DNA of 64,000 bases, from contig NC_087257.1 of NCBI RefSeq assembly GCF_037042905.1, forward strand, positions 16,422,001 to 16,486,000. Direction: 5' to 3'. The stretch is from Lytechinus pictus. Lineage: Eukaryota > Echinodermata > Echinoidea > Temnopleuroida > Toxopneustidae. Both the position numbers and the translations under genes were made by a program. Positions 1 to 11,365 of this stretch are shown here, one piece after another. Numbering within the stretch: the first letter of the stretch is position 1; every line of letters begins with the position of its first letter. The notes under the pieces are model-generated. The model searched no databases. It saw only the letters and a program-made list of their open reading frames with translations, and was not told the DNA's origin.

Positions 1-650
1 ACGAACCAGCGTAGGAAATAACATGAGGGTGACAGGTGATTTTGCCCTCACAGCAGCCTCGCCCCTAACAAATGTAAAATTGGCAAAAGGGAATGCTTTA
101 GGGTGACCTTCTTTTCTTAAAGTTGCTCAAATATCTGCCACAAACAATATATTCAAGTACATTTAGAAAATAAATTTGCTTCATACCGAATGATGAGGTA
201 TGCTTTTTACAGCATAACTGCTCGTTGGGCAAAAATGGCCTTGAAATGAAAAAAGAAATAGCCATCCCCCAAAAATGTAAAATTATCTCGCATCCTGACA
301 CATCATCGACTACTAATACTACTACTGTATATGTATATGAGCGTTTTCATTAGAATGAAATTGTTAATAAAGTACATGTACATGGAGTATTGTTAGTCAA
401 ATCACAAACTGAATTATCAATAAATCCATATTACCTTTGAAATTCAAATTATGAAAATAAAACAAATCACTGTTCAAAAATAAGAATAACAAAAACATAC
501 ATTTGTTTAGTTCACACATCAGTCACTTAATGAAAAAAAAACAAGGCGGAAGTATTCTTTGGAAGGCTTGAATGAAGTCCAGAAGAAAATATACATGTAT
601 GACAAGGAATGACTTTCCAAAAGCAAAAATGGAATGTAATGAATACCAGT

Positions 651-818
651 AGCCCTGATTTACAAAGACTTAAAACTGTTGTAACTTTGCCATTATCGCA
701 ACTACCATGGTAACAGGGCTGAGCAGCCAATCAGAATTAGTGCTTTCAGCCAAGGTAGCTTAACACAATGGCAATGCTATCATATGTAATTTTAAGTCTA
801 TCATTATGAAACTGGCCC
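651..818. repeat. Palindromic MITE, family A, copy 1
   Basis: The left end reads AGCCCTGATTTACAAAGACT and the right end carries the inverted counterpart (AGTCTATCATTATGAAACTGG). The interior has the family word ACTACCATGGTAACAGGGCT followed by the AGCAGCCAATCA block. Related copies occur at 889-1019, 2754-2870 and 6664-6816. There is no coding capacity, so it is a non-autonomous element. Confidence 0.6.
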
Positions 819-888
819 TCGATATAAATATGGCAGGTCATGCCAAATTGGCAGGAAGCACAAAAGGCATGATAAAGTGAAAATAATG

Positions 889-1019
889 GGGGACCAATTC
901 ATAAAGAGTTATCTTTGCTATTATGGCAACTACCGTTGTGATTGGCTGCTGCGCCGCTACCATGGTAGTTGACATAACGGCAGATTTACAATCGTTGTAA
1001 CTCTTTATGAAACAGGCCT
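889..1019. repeat. Palindromic MITE, family A, copy 2
   Basis: A compact inverted repeat: TTCATAAAGAGTTA at the left pairs with TAACTCTTTATGAA at the right. The interior has GGCAACTACC and GATTGGCTGCTGC. It is the cleanest full-length member in the window at about 130 bp, with no ORF. Confidence 0.7.
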
Positions 1020-2753
1020 CAGTACACGTTGCCATTTAATTGGAATTGGTCACCATGATACTGAGAGGTCATCCTGAGTTGATAAACTTGATCTAATAAT
1101 CACTTAATTGATATCTGATGGCCAAACGGGATTGAGGAAGTAAGCTGATAGGTTGCAACAATTTCTGACAGTATCATTTCAAGCACAGAAGTGATACTGA
1201 AATATCTCTCTATGAATTCAACGTAATCACTGCATGCATAAATGATAAAATTGACTACAGCTGTATGTTTTAATAAGCAATGCAACTCTGGCTACATACA
1301 TTAAGTCCACTTCACAATTCACATCAATAAATCTAATATTAATGACTTATTAATGTCAACCTGCTCATGTACACTTTGGGATGCCGTGAACACAAAGGCA
1401 TGCAAAAAAATAATTATAGCACATGAATGCAAAGCAAGTGAAATGATCTCACTATTCAATTTCATGATACATATAAACTTTATATATTACAAAACTACAA
1501 ACATGCACACTTCACTGGATACAGCACATCACTATCGTGCAAGATCGATTAACTTTAAATAAGTGTGAGCGCATAAAGTCCACTGTGAAATAAACATGTA
1601 CTGTAGATGTAATATACATTCAAGTTCAAGGTTTGTAATCCTGATGATTTGAAAGCTTTGTTTTACAATAAATGCAAACAAGGTCTTCAAAGTACTAGTA
1701 TAGGGGAATACTAGTCTATACTCGGTACATGTATATTGGGGATGCGCCATTCACAGAAGTCAAGGGGCTGCCCCTTAAGTAGTTTGAAATCATCATTAGT
1801 CACGATCCAATTAATTAGTCACCTTACAGTCAATCCAATTTATATTCATATCAAAATCTAGAAAACAAGTTATAAATTATTATTATTAAACATTCTCAGT
1901 CAGATTTCTGTGATTATAGGAGCTACACAAAGAATATGAGTGGACCTGTCATTTTAAATGCCAGATCACAAATAGATACATGTAGATATCATGGAATGAA
2001 CATGAGACAAAATGTCCTCACTACATGTGTACATGTACGCAAGGTGTCACATTTGCAAAGGCACCTAACACCAAAAGTGTGTGTCATGATTCATAAGAGA
2101 GGGATGCCGCTTTCACTTTGAAATTTGCCGAATAATAATTTATCATGGAATAAAATCAAAGAGAAAACATCCTCAATATAAATCACAAATTACAACAACT
2201 TCATTCATGAAATAAACATTATAAAAATCGTACTTACACATACAAGCCAGATCATATAAGCACATGAACCATTGGGAAAAGGTGTAAAACTGGTTAAAAC
2301 ATTAGACCTGAAGGTGACTGGAATTTCTGTTCAAGTCATGTCAAGTGGAGGCATGATTTCATAAAAAATTAAAATCTACATTCTGTAGATTTTGAGTACT
2401 GAGCAAAATATCACTAAAAACCTTTCTCTCTCGCACGCACACACACAATTTTCTATCATTATGTCCTCCCTACTCTCTCTCGATTTCTTTTTTTCTCTCC
2501 CTCTCTCCTTCTCTCTCCTCTGATTCTCCATAACTTGTGAGCTTTGTTTTCTAATTCTGTCAATGCTGTAACAATATGAGGCAGTTCCGAAGCACATGGA
2601 TTACTCTTACATACCCGGTACTATGAGATGATAACTAACATCATGGATTCACTCAATTTAAGTATTAAACATCTAAGATATTCAATAATGTTGTCATGTA
2701 CAGGTCTACACTACATATCATACATGAATTCCAAAAATCTGAATGATGTTCTG

Positions 2754-2870
2754 TGCCCTGTTTCATAAAGACTTACATTTATGGTAACTTTGATGTTATT
2801 GCAACTACCATGGTAACAGGTCTCCACAGCCAAGCAAAATCAAGGTTTCCATGGAACTTTGCTAAAGGCT
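2754..2870. repeat. MITE family A, copy 3 (one arm)
   Basis: Begins with CCCTGTTTCATAAAGACTTA, then the family core GCAACTACCATGGTAACAGG and a CAGCCAA block. I do not see a convincing right inverted end, so this is a truncated or diverged copy. Confidence 0.5.
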
Positions 2871-3140
2871 TGATCCAACTGCACTTACAGATGCAGAGAG
2901 GATGTAAAATGGAAAAGAACCTTGGTATCCATTGGAAAACGTTATGTAGCCGTTGTGTATACTCTTTGCATACGTGTCTCATACGCTCTATATCCATCGA
3001 GCATCCACTGTGATTTCATTGTTCGCCCATTTTGTTCGTTGTCTGGAGCGTATGAAAAAGGATGAAGCCCCCCCTGAAATTTTGCTTGTCCGGTGTATCC
3101 TTTATGAAGACGTTTTGTGTCTGTCAGCCAGTGGGACCTG

Positions 3141-3309
3141 GGGCCGTTTCATAAAGCTGTTCGTAAGATAAGAGCGACTTTAAGAACGACTGGTGAACCT
3201 TTCTTACGCAATAAACCATCGCCAATGAATATACCATTTACCACAAGAAAGGATCACCAGTCGTTCTTAAAGTCGCTCTTAACTTACGAACAGCTTTATG
3301 AAACACCCA
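3141..3309. repeat. Palindromic MITE, family B
   Basis: A hairpin of about 165 bp. The left arm (CATAAAGCTGTTCGTAAG, then AGAGCGACTTTAAGAACGAC) is matched in reverse complement by the right arm (GTCGTTCTTAAAGTCGCTCT, then CTTACGAACAGCTTTATG). The arms are about 50 bp and nearly perfect, with a short AT-rich loop. Near-identity suggests recent insertion or conversion between arms. Confidence 0.8.
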
Positions 3310-5175
3310 CCAGGCCTTTAACAACGAAGTTATAATAATTGCAAGTGTTTAACGAAATGAGCCCCTGGAATTAATTTGTATTCAAAATGAAAACAATTCA
3401 AAATAATGGAGCACTGTTAGATTACCCGTATCAAAGAACACAGTGAATCATGGCATGCTGTTACACAAAATGTCATCATCAATACTAAAACATGTGGCAA
3501 GCCATGAGCTATGGAGGGGTGTTTCATATAGAGTTACATGAAAGTGTGACTTAAACCACATACTGCTGACTCAGTGTTTCCACTCTTCCCGAAATTCAGG
3601 ATTTTTCAGGAAATTTCTACTTTTTCCAAGGTTCGGGAAATGAAAAAAAATTCCAGGAAATCTAAAAATTACAATTAAACATCGCAACTTTTAATATTCA
3701 TGTTATATTTAAAGAATTGTTTATCATGATACGTACCTCTAAATTTTCTGCTCGATCTCTACGCTCGCATTTTGTAATTTTGAACCAAAAAAAATGTTTA
3801 ATTCTAAAAAATTTTGACCATAAAATATGTTAAATCCTTGATTTTGGTCACTTGAACCAAATTTAGGCTTGCTGTATTATTGCCTGATTTTTGTTAAAAA
3901 TCTCACTTGAAAATTCCTGGAAATTTCTATGAATTTCAGAAAATTTGTTTTGGATCTGTGGAAACATTGTGCTGACATGCAGATAATAAAATTTAATCTC
4001 ATTGATGACCACACAGTATTCCTTGAGCAGGACTTTCACCAATGCAGTGACATGCTTTATAACGCATGCTAATGGGAATTGACGTTAAATTTTTAGTCAC
4101 TTTGTGAAACAAGCCCCTGCTCTATTGCATTTTGTCTTGATCAACTTGTTTTCTTTTTTGTTCTTTAAAACATAAAATGCTCACACACGAGGCATAATTT
4201 CGTCAAGAAAAAAAAAAGTGAAAGATATTTCTTGGTAAGTATTTCAAGAGATTAACATTAAATTATTATATTAGGTAAAAATGAAGATAAATGAATAAAT
4301 TAAAAAATAAATAAACCCATCAGCGTATTTCAACATAAGTCTAAAAAAAAGCCGCAGATAATAGAAAACCTTGAAACCTAAAAAATATATGTTTCTAAAA
4401 CATACATATTTCAACTTTTCAAGAATAATAGAGGATAGAGGAAAGATATGGACTGGAAATTAAAATGCACATGATTCCACAATGATATGTTGAAATTGGG
4501 GTTCAGTCTGTTGGAAAAGTCCAAAATTGTGAAGTTTGAAAAGTATGTGATAAAATTATAGGAAGCCAAAAATGTTCAATCTTTACATTGAACCTTTTAA
4601 CTGTTGAACATTTCATTCTAACATTCTTCAATAGTGAGGAAAACCATGATTGTTCCCAGACAATCATTAATGGTTTAAAAGCCACTTCTGATGATAATTT
4701 GAATTTGAATTGATAATTTGAATATGTGTCATATTTTGGCTACCCATAATGAAACAACAACTTTAGACCATTTTTAATTAAACCAGAGTTCAGAATAAGG
4801 GTGTTGGTCTCTACATATATGTATGTCTCCTGTAGCTGCCAGTAATGTTGTCAAGGCAGCTAGAGAAAACCTCCCATAGACTTTGTATACATGACTCGGG
4901 CCAAGGTCGGCAAAATTTGGCCTCAAGAAAGGCCTCCGCTTCATCCCGGGTGGCTACTACAGTATGTATTTTACGCAAGGTTCTACGAGACAACATCCAA
5001 GGTTGCACAAATTTACAATTTGTGCATCCCAGACCACAGCACTTATTACGAGAAACAGCACAACGTTTAGACAATCTCTCCAGCAAAAAAGATAGAGCCA
5101 TAGAGAAGATAAAGATAAAAGGAGGGAATAAAAAGAGGCACGATTGGGTAGTGACATACAAGTCATATAAAACCT

Positions 5176-7920
5176 TCAATGAATTTTTTCATGATTTCCA
5201 TTCTGCTCTAGTACTTCGCCATTCCGCTCTCTGGACTTCGCTGCCGATGTTGTCATCGTCCTCTTGCCATCGACATCCATCAGGTTCTCAACGACCCAGT
5301 CACCGATGCTGACACCCAGAAAAGGGCCCAACCAGAAGACAAAGAGGTGGGAGGGGACCCAATGATCCTTGCAACCCCACCCCGATGCGAACCCGAGTAT
5401 GGGGTTCATGGGAGCTCCAGTGTATTCCAAACCTGTAGGAATTAGAAAAGAATTGTTGGAGATATAATGGAGATGTAAAACATACATACAGTTCAGTCAA
5501 AGGGGAGGTTAAAACTTACAAAAATCTTTGCTAATTACATATTTCACTGTAGTTTAAACCAGTGACCACATGGTTCATACATGTATTGCAGGCAAAATTA
5601 TGCTAATTTTCAATTCGTTTCAGGTTTGAAAAAATTTACACAGATCTCCTTGAGGCGAATTTAAAGGACAAGTCCACTCCAACCAAAAGTTGATAGGATT
5701 AAAAGAGAAAAATCCAACAAGCATAACACGGAAAATGTAATAAAAATCAATTGTACATGTAAAATAAGAAAGTTATGACATTTTCAAGTTTTGCTTCATT
5801 TCACAAAACAGTTATATGCACATCCTGTTCCGTATACAAATGAGGAGACTGATGACGTCATCCACTCACTATTTCTTTTGTATTTTATTGTATGAAATAT
5901 AAAATTTTCTCATTGTCAGGTGAAACAACAATTAATTCCTCCCAGAACCTGTGGAATTAGCACTGTCATATATGTAAAAATTTAAATACTGTATAATTCA
6001 AACAATAAAAAACAAAAGAAATAATGAGTGAGGGACATCATCGACTGTCTCATATCTCATTTGCATGTCACTAAATTGTTTATATCACTGTTTTGTGAAA
6101 AATAAGCGAAATTTTAAAATGTCATAATTTTCTTATTTTACATCCGATTTCGATGAAATTTTCAGCATTATGCTATTTTGATTTTTCTGTAATTATTGAA
6201 ATCAACATTTTTCTGGGGTGGACTTGACCTTAAAGTATGAATTTAGGACCCCCCTTGGAGGAAAAAAAAATAAAGACATTACTTTATAAATACATGAATA
6301 CTTTTCTATTATAAATTTTATACAATATACAACAGCATCTTTAATACACTATACATCTGGGCCTAAAAAAAAAACATTACCCCCTTTCCAATGCATGTAA
6401 TAACGGTGCGGTTAGAGAGAGGACACTTTCTCTGGACTTGCTTCTCATAAAATTACCCTCCTTTTTTGTTAATCCTTATCTACCATGGAGTGGGACTTTT
6501 GTTTTACATTAATTTTGAAACATTTTATGATCCCTAGCATGCAGGTGGGGGGCAGGGGTCAGAGCACCCTGACATAATTTTGTTGACCCCATTTTTTTTT
6601 TGGGTAAGAAAATATTTGATGGGAAAGTGCATAGTGTGCAAATTACTCCTGACAAGATTTTGTAGGAGCCCATTTCACAAAGAGTTACAACTATGGACAT
6701 TTGTCATTAGGGCAACTTCCATGGAAAGCTTGATTTTGATTGGCTGCTGAGCCCTGTTACCATGGTAGCTGCCATAGTGTCAGTTTGTAAATCCATAGTT
6801 GTGAAACAAGCCCTAGGTCACAATCTTCACTATTCCTACCAAATAGAATGATCGCAACCGAAATGACGCCATTGATGATCCTCCAGAACCTCCTGCCTCC
6901 GTGGAAGTATCCTGCAACGAGCTTCAAGAACGCAACAGAAGTCATCTCAAAAGCAAAACCGAGCAGTGGGGAAACCTGCAGAGAAAGATGAAAGATCAGA
7001 AAATACCATGTTTTACTTTATAAGAAGAGGAATTGCCTGTCAATTATCATGATTAAGTTGTAATTAGCTCTGATACTTGATTACTGAAATTCTCGCATCT
7101 GATTCACCAAGATACAATATATTAATAGCACTTTGACCAGATATTTTTTTAAATGCTATGGCCTATGTACCCACTTCTTCACTTAAACCTTTAATTTATA
7201 GGCTTATTCTAACAGTAACAAAGATGTTTATAATCCAGACAACACACATCTGATTATATATGCATAAAAAGCGAGAGAGAGATGTTGGATACTGAAGAAC
7301 ATTTGTAAAAAAATATATGTATATTGGCAATGGCAACATCAACAGTTGGCTTTGCTTATTGTAGGATGGGGCAGTGCCAGCCAGTGATGTTATTTATATA
7401 TTCATATTCTTTTCAACAATAATGGCAATATAAATGAGGTTGGAATTAGATCTGTTAAACTCACATTTAATCCAGTACTGCAATTTTCCGCTAGCATCTC
7501 TACTGTCGCTGCCTGGTAATGCCTGGAAGATGGAGCAAAAGTCTTCCACACGAATGTCGTGTATCGGTAGGCAACTATTGCAGCAATCAATTCCAACATC
7601 ACACGAAAAACACCTGTCAAAAAGCTCACTTTCCTTCTTAAAACATAATCGAGAACAACTGCTGGATTTGCAAAACCCTCAAATAAAAACGCATAAACGA
7701 TTGATAAGGTGAAAAGGCACACGGCAAAAGGCAGGAGTCCTAATTTTAGCACCATCCCATTTTCGTAAAGGCAGCAAATCATATGAAAAGTGTCGACGAA
7801 TTCTGCGGCGTACGGATAGGAAGCCCTCGGGAGAAGTCGGCGGAGGAAGAAACGGAGGACGTGGCAAAGTGCAAATGTCGATGCATAGCACAAAAGGGAA
7901 ATTCCAAACTCTGTAAACAT
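5176..7920 (-). CDS. Aquaporin-11/12-like channel, complete, 3 exons
   Basis: Minus-strand exons 7920-7465, 6975-6840 and 5432-5176 join with matching phases (0, 1) at canonical GT-AG sites and give 282 aa, close to the length of human AQP11. Exon 1 carries TM segments, a TM1 acidic residue (E40) and the first pore box NPA at residues 85-87 (FEGFANPAVVLD). Exon 2 encodes the middle helices. Exon 3 carries the second box as NPI at 207-209 (TGAPMNPILGF), then Cys218 and FVFWLGPFLG, the pattern of the AQP11/12 (superaquaporin) group. The residue after box 2 is Leu, not the Arg of orthodox aquaporins, as expected in this group. Known relatives sit in ER or other intracellular membranes and pass water, glycerol or peroxide; substrate here is not readable. 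The C-terminal tail of about 50 residues is hydrophilic. Intron 2 holds a 575-bp MITE, and intron 2 also has a family A MITE just after the exon 2 donor. Confidence 0.88.
5660..6235. repeat. Palindromic MITE (about 575 bp) in aquaporin intron 2
   Basis: The ends TTAAAGGACAAGTCCACTCC and GGGGTGGACTTGACCTTAAAG are inverted copies. Pairing extends inward: GAGGAGACTGATGACGTCAT on the left and ATCATCGACTGTCTC on the right; ACTCACTATTTCTTTTGT and ACAAAAGAAATAATGAGT. The whole element is one large imperfect palindrome without an ORF. Confidence 0.75.
6664..6816. repeat. MITE family A, copy 4, next to an aquaporin splice donor
   Basis: The inverted ends are CCCATTTCACAAAGAGTTAC and TAGTTGTGAAACAAGCCCT, with interior TGATTGGCTGCTGAGCCC and TACCATGGTAGC. 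It lies in intron 2 (read on the minus strand), its right end only about 24 bp from the exon 2 donor at 6839/6840. Confidence 0.65.
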
Positions 7921-8105
7921 TTTTTCCGGCTTTGATGAGCTTTAAATCGTTAAAGTGTATTCTCACAGCCTGTCGACTGCACTTGCGATCGATGACACTC
8001 ACAATTAAGCTGTAGTTTACAACTTCACCCTACCGGAGCTACATTTGAGATTCCTCACAAGTCACAACAACACAGCACTTGTTGATTTCTCAATCATTTG
8101 CGCTA

Positions 8106-8117
8106 GCTATATATAGC
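8106..8117 (-). promoter_or_regulatory. Candidate TATA element of the aquaporin gene
   Basis: GCTATATATAGC lies about 190 bp upstream of the aquaporin ATG and is itself palindromic. Immediately upstream on the minus strand is a very GC-rich block with GGCCGGCC and GGCGCGCC words (8118-8160), which stands out in AT-rich DNA. Position and composition fit a core promoter. This is inference; no transcript start is visible. Confidence 0.4.
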
Positions 8118-8610
8118 ACGGCGCGCCGGCCGGGCCGGCCGCGTTCGCCTGTATCGGCCAGCCGGGTGTGGGACGCAGCCAAGCCCATGAAATTGAGTAT
8201 GATGGAATTGGAAATTTATCTCTTGATAGCAGCTGCGATTCTTAAAAAATTGTTTTATGGCTGTCAGATCTACCAGTTTAATTCCAGCTGTTTGGTGGCC
8301 CTCTCCCAGTATAGGCCTATGCAGCCCCCAGAAAAGTTTTGAAAAAAAGAAGGAAAAAAGGGGGGGTAATAGGCCTATTAGAGTCTAACGTATCCGATTA
8401 CGTCCCAACATTTAATTTTTATTTTGAATTACAACAATTTTGGAATCCATTTTTATATATTTATACGGTATAGTGATCCCCGCCCTCAAACTTTACCACT
8501 ATATATAGCTCACTCGCTGCACCTTCTTGTATGAAGCATATACCCCCCGCTCCCCCCCCCCCCCCCCCCCAGAAAACGAATGCGGGAAGCAAGCAGGCTG
8601 AAGCAAAGAG

Positions 8611-9120
8611 TATGGAAGCTTTATAGTTAAAAGTGCCACCCAGATGTTCATCATCTCGTCATACATCCCGAGTGAGATGATCAGATGACCAGATCTTATA
8701 GATCACGCTCGTCATAGAAGAGATGATGCGATGACTATAGATCTCGTCATGTCTACATCTTAGAAAAGAGATGATCGATGGCAAGATCTAGGATCTCGTC
8801 ATGTCTACACATCCTGTGGAAGAGATGATCAGATGACAAGATCTTGGATCTCGTCATGTCTACATCCTGTGGGAGAGATGATGAGATGACAAGATCTCAG
8901 ATCCATATCTGATGATAGTACAAGATATATTGTCATCTCATCATTTCTCCAGCAGGATGCAGACATGACGAGATCACAGATCTTGTCATCTCTCCCACAG
9001 AATGTAGACATGGCGAGATCTAAGATCTTGTCATCTGATGATCGTACGCGTCTCCCCCACGGGATGTAGACATTGACGATGATTATATGAACATCTGGGT
9101 GGCCCTTTTAAGCTTCCATA
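8611..9120. mobile_element. Small foldback element with internal inverted tandem units
   Basis: The termini TATGGAAGCTT and AAGCTTCCATA are exact inverted copies, followed inward by GCCACCCAGATGTTCAT and ATGAACATCTGGGTGGCC. The element is flanked by a direct AAAGAG(T) at 8605-8611 and 9121-9127, a plausible 6-7 bp target duplication. Inside are several units of about 60 bp built from GATCTCGTCATGTCTACATC and GAGATGATCAGATGACAAG. They lie in one orientation in the left half and the opposite in the right half, with the turn near 8915. There is no transposase, so it is non-autonomous. Confidence 0.75.
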
Positions 9121-9167
9121 AAAGAGTGTCTATTTTCTCGCACGCAGAAATAAGGATTTTTTTCTGG

Positions 9168-9421
9168 GCCCCGTTGCATATGATAACTTTGCCATAATAA
9201 TGGTAGCGCTGATCAACAGCCAATCAGAATCTAGGATTCAATGCAATATAATTATTACTGTTATTATTTCATGTTTGATGTTTTTTAACAGTTGTAGTGC
9301 TACGAATGTAGGCCTAATTTGTACACAATTCAGCTTTTTTGGTCAGTGCAATAATGATAAAACCTTATCAATAATTCAATTCAAGGATGGCAAAGTTTCT
9401 ATTATGGTAACTGACGGGGTA
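9168..9421. repeat. Possible diverged MITE family A copy
   Basis: GGGCCCCGTTGCATATGATAACTTTGCCATAATAATGG at the left is partly mirrored by GGCAAAGTTTCTATTATGGTAACTGACGGGG at the right, with the family word CAGCCAATCAG inside. The match is weaker than in the other copies. Confidence 0.4.
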
Positions 9422-9855
9422 CAGGGAACAATATTTCAATAGGGGGTGCTGATTTTGAAAGGTAAAAATGGCAAGCCAAAAAAAAAAAAATCCACTCAAT
9501 TCATCTTCATGGCCTTGGGAAGCGGGGTCGCTTTGCTGAAGCACCCCCCCCCCCCCCCGATTTGCCTGGGGAATGCTTATTATATTCAGCATAGGCAGAA
9601 CCCCCTGGAAAACAAATGCATGCAGTGTATGCTAAAAATTGAAATTTAACAAAATCACCTTCTTTTTGTAGTTTATAGTATAATGATTTTGGTTAACCTT
9701 CTAATTTTTAGCATACCTACGTAGGGCCTGTATTTGATTTCCAGGGGGTGCTTCCAACGGTAAATAACACACACAGGAGCTCCCCAGGGGGGTGTTTCAG
9801 CCACGGCTTCGCTTCCCACACTGTAAAAAAAAAAAAAATTTACAGAAAAAAGAAG

Positions 9856-11365
9856 ATTTTCAATTCAATTCAATTCAATCTATTTTTCTCAGTATAAAAA
9901 CAATATAAATAGTACAAACATGAAATAAATCAGACATCGACATAAATAAAGTATTATACTGAAAGGGTAGCAGCCAAAAAGAAGTTAACCTTATGTACGG
10001 CCGACCCAAATAAAATAATACATTATTTGAACACTTAAAGTAGAAAAGGGGAAAGAATTACCTAACTAACCCAAACAAACAATCAGAATAATAATTACAT
10101 AAAGAATGAATAATGATTTGGTATTTACAATTTCTCCTAAAAACATTAAGAGAGCAACTATCCTTAAGTTCCTTTGATAAAGTATTCCAAATTAATGGTC
10201 CCCTATAAAAAATTGAGTTTTGAAATAATTTTGGTCTTACTTTAGGTATGTGAAAATCATTATTGCCCCTGGTTGTATAATTATGTACATTACGATTTAA
10301 AACAAAATGATTACATATTGACTGAGGTAAAAGATATTTATAACACTTATACATAAAAATTGCAGTCTCATAATTGTAAAAGTCATAAAATTTCAAAATC
10401 CTCTAAGACTTAAAAATTGGTTCTGTATGAGCATAAAAAGACGAATGGTTAACAATTCTTATCGCACGTATTTGAAGTTTAAAAATTATATCCAGGTGTG
10501 AATAAGAAGCACTGCCCCAGGCAAGAATACCGTAACTCAAAAAAGGTGCAACAAGTGCGTGATAAATATTTCATAAAACAGTAATTGGAAAATTGCGTAA
10601 TCTGTACAAAATGCCTATGATTTTGGAAATTCTATTACAAATCAAATCAATATGAGGAACCCATAACAATTTACTATCAATTATAATACCAAGAAATTTG
10701 ACTTGCGATGCCTTTGCTACATTAAAATTTGCTAATTGCACCTGCAGATTGTCAATGCATATTTTTTTATTTGTAAAAACCATATACTGTGTTTTCGAAA
10801 TATTTACAGATAATTTATTAATGGTCAACCAAGAAGTCACCTTTTTTAATTCATTATTAAATTGCACTTGCAGAACATCAATATTATCATGTGACATAAA
10901 AATATTTGTATCGTCGGCAAATAAAATATATTTCAATTTCGAAGATACATTGCACAGATCATTTATATACAAAGTAAATAAAAGGGGCCCAAGGATAGAA
11001 CCTTGGGGTACTCCACACCTTAAGTCCTTATAATTAGATTGTTGACTATTTAAAGTTACGAATTGTTGTCTATGACTTAAATAATTGTTTAAAAGATCCA
11101 AAAATTTTCCCCTTATTCCATATTTGAATAATTTTTTCATGAGTATTCTATGATCAAGTGTGTCAAACGCTTTCTGTAAATCCAAAAATAAGCCAATTGA
11201 TACACCTTTCTTTTCAATAACGCTAGTAATACTTTGAATAAAATCAAGTAATGCTGGTGATGTGGAATACCCCACCCGAAATCCATGTTGGTTCGGACTA
11301 ATAATATTGCAGAAAGCAATAACAGAATCATTCTGTAAATTCATAAAACAGGAATTTTTCTGCAA
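9856..11365 (-). pseudogene. 5'-truncated CR1/L2-like LINE, reverse transcriptase remnant
   Basis: The minus-strand frame shows reverse transcriptase motifs in order: HGFRVGYST, motif A LFLDLQKAFDTLDH, the GVPQGSILGPLLF block, the catalytic FADDT box and VKFLGIIID. The frame is broken by an in-frame TGA at 10571-10573 and a TAG near 10405. The same frame continues after both stops to 10058, with the typical LINE C-terminal FYRGPLIWNTLS. No frameshift is needed. The amino-terminal endonuclease is missing, so this is a 5' truncation as expected from target-primed reverse transcription. The 3' end is a short (TTGAA)n tail at about 9856-9880. Confidence 0.85.

Larger units (their letters stand above)
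1..4772. other. Intergenic region without a recognisable gene
   Basis: I see no coding exon with a family signature here. The short open frames have no motifs and low-complexity composition. The region is AT-rich and holds several palindromic MITE-like elements (listed separately), a CT-rich tract at about 2425-2525, and a stretch around 3580-3960 with imperfect internal repeats containing GAAATTTC-like words. The right end may be 3' UTR of the minus-strand aquaporin: an ATTAAA-type poly(A) hexamer on the minus strand lies at 4773-4778, about 400 bp past its stop codon. Confidence 0.5.

Noticed and set aside
4845-5312. 155-codon plus-strand frame
   Set aside because: Antisense to the aquaporin last exon and 3' UTR; no family motif.
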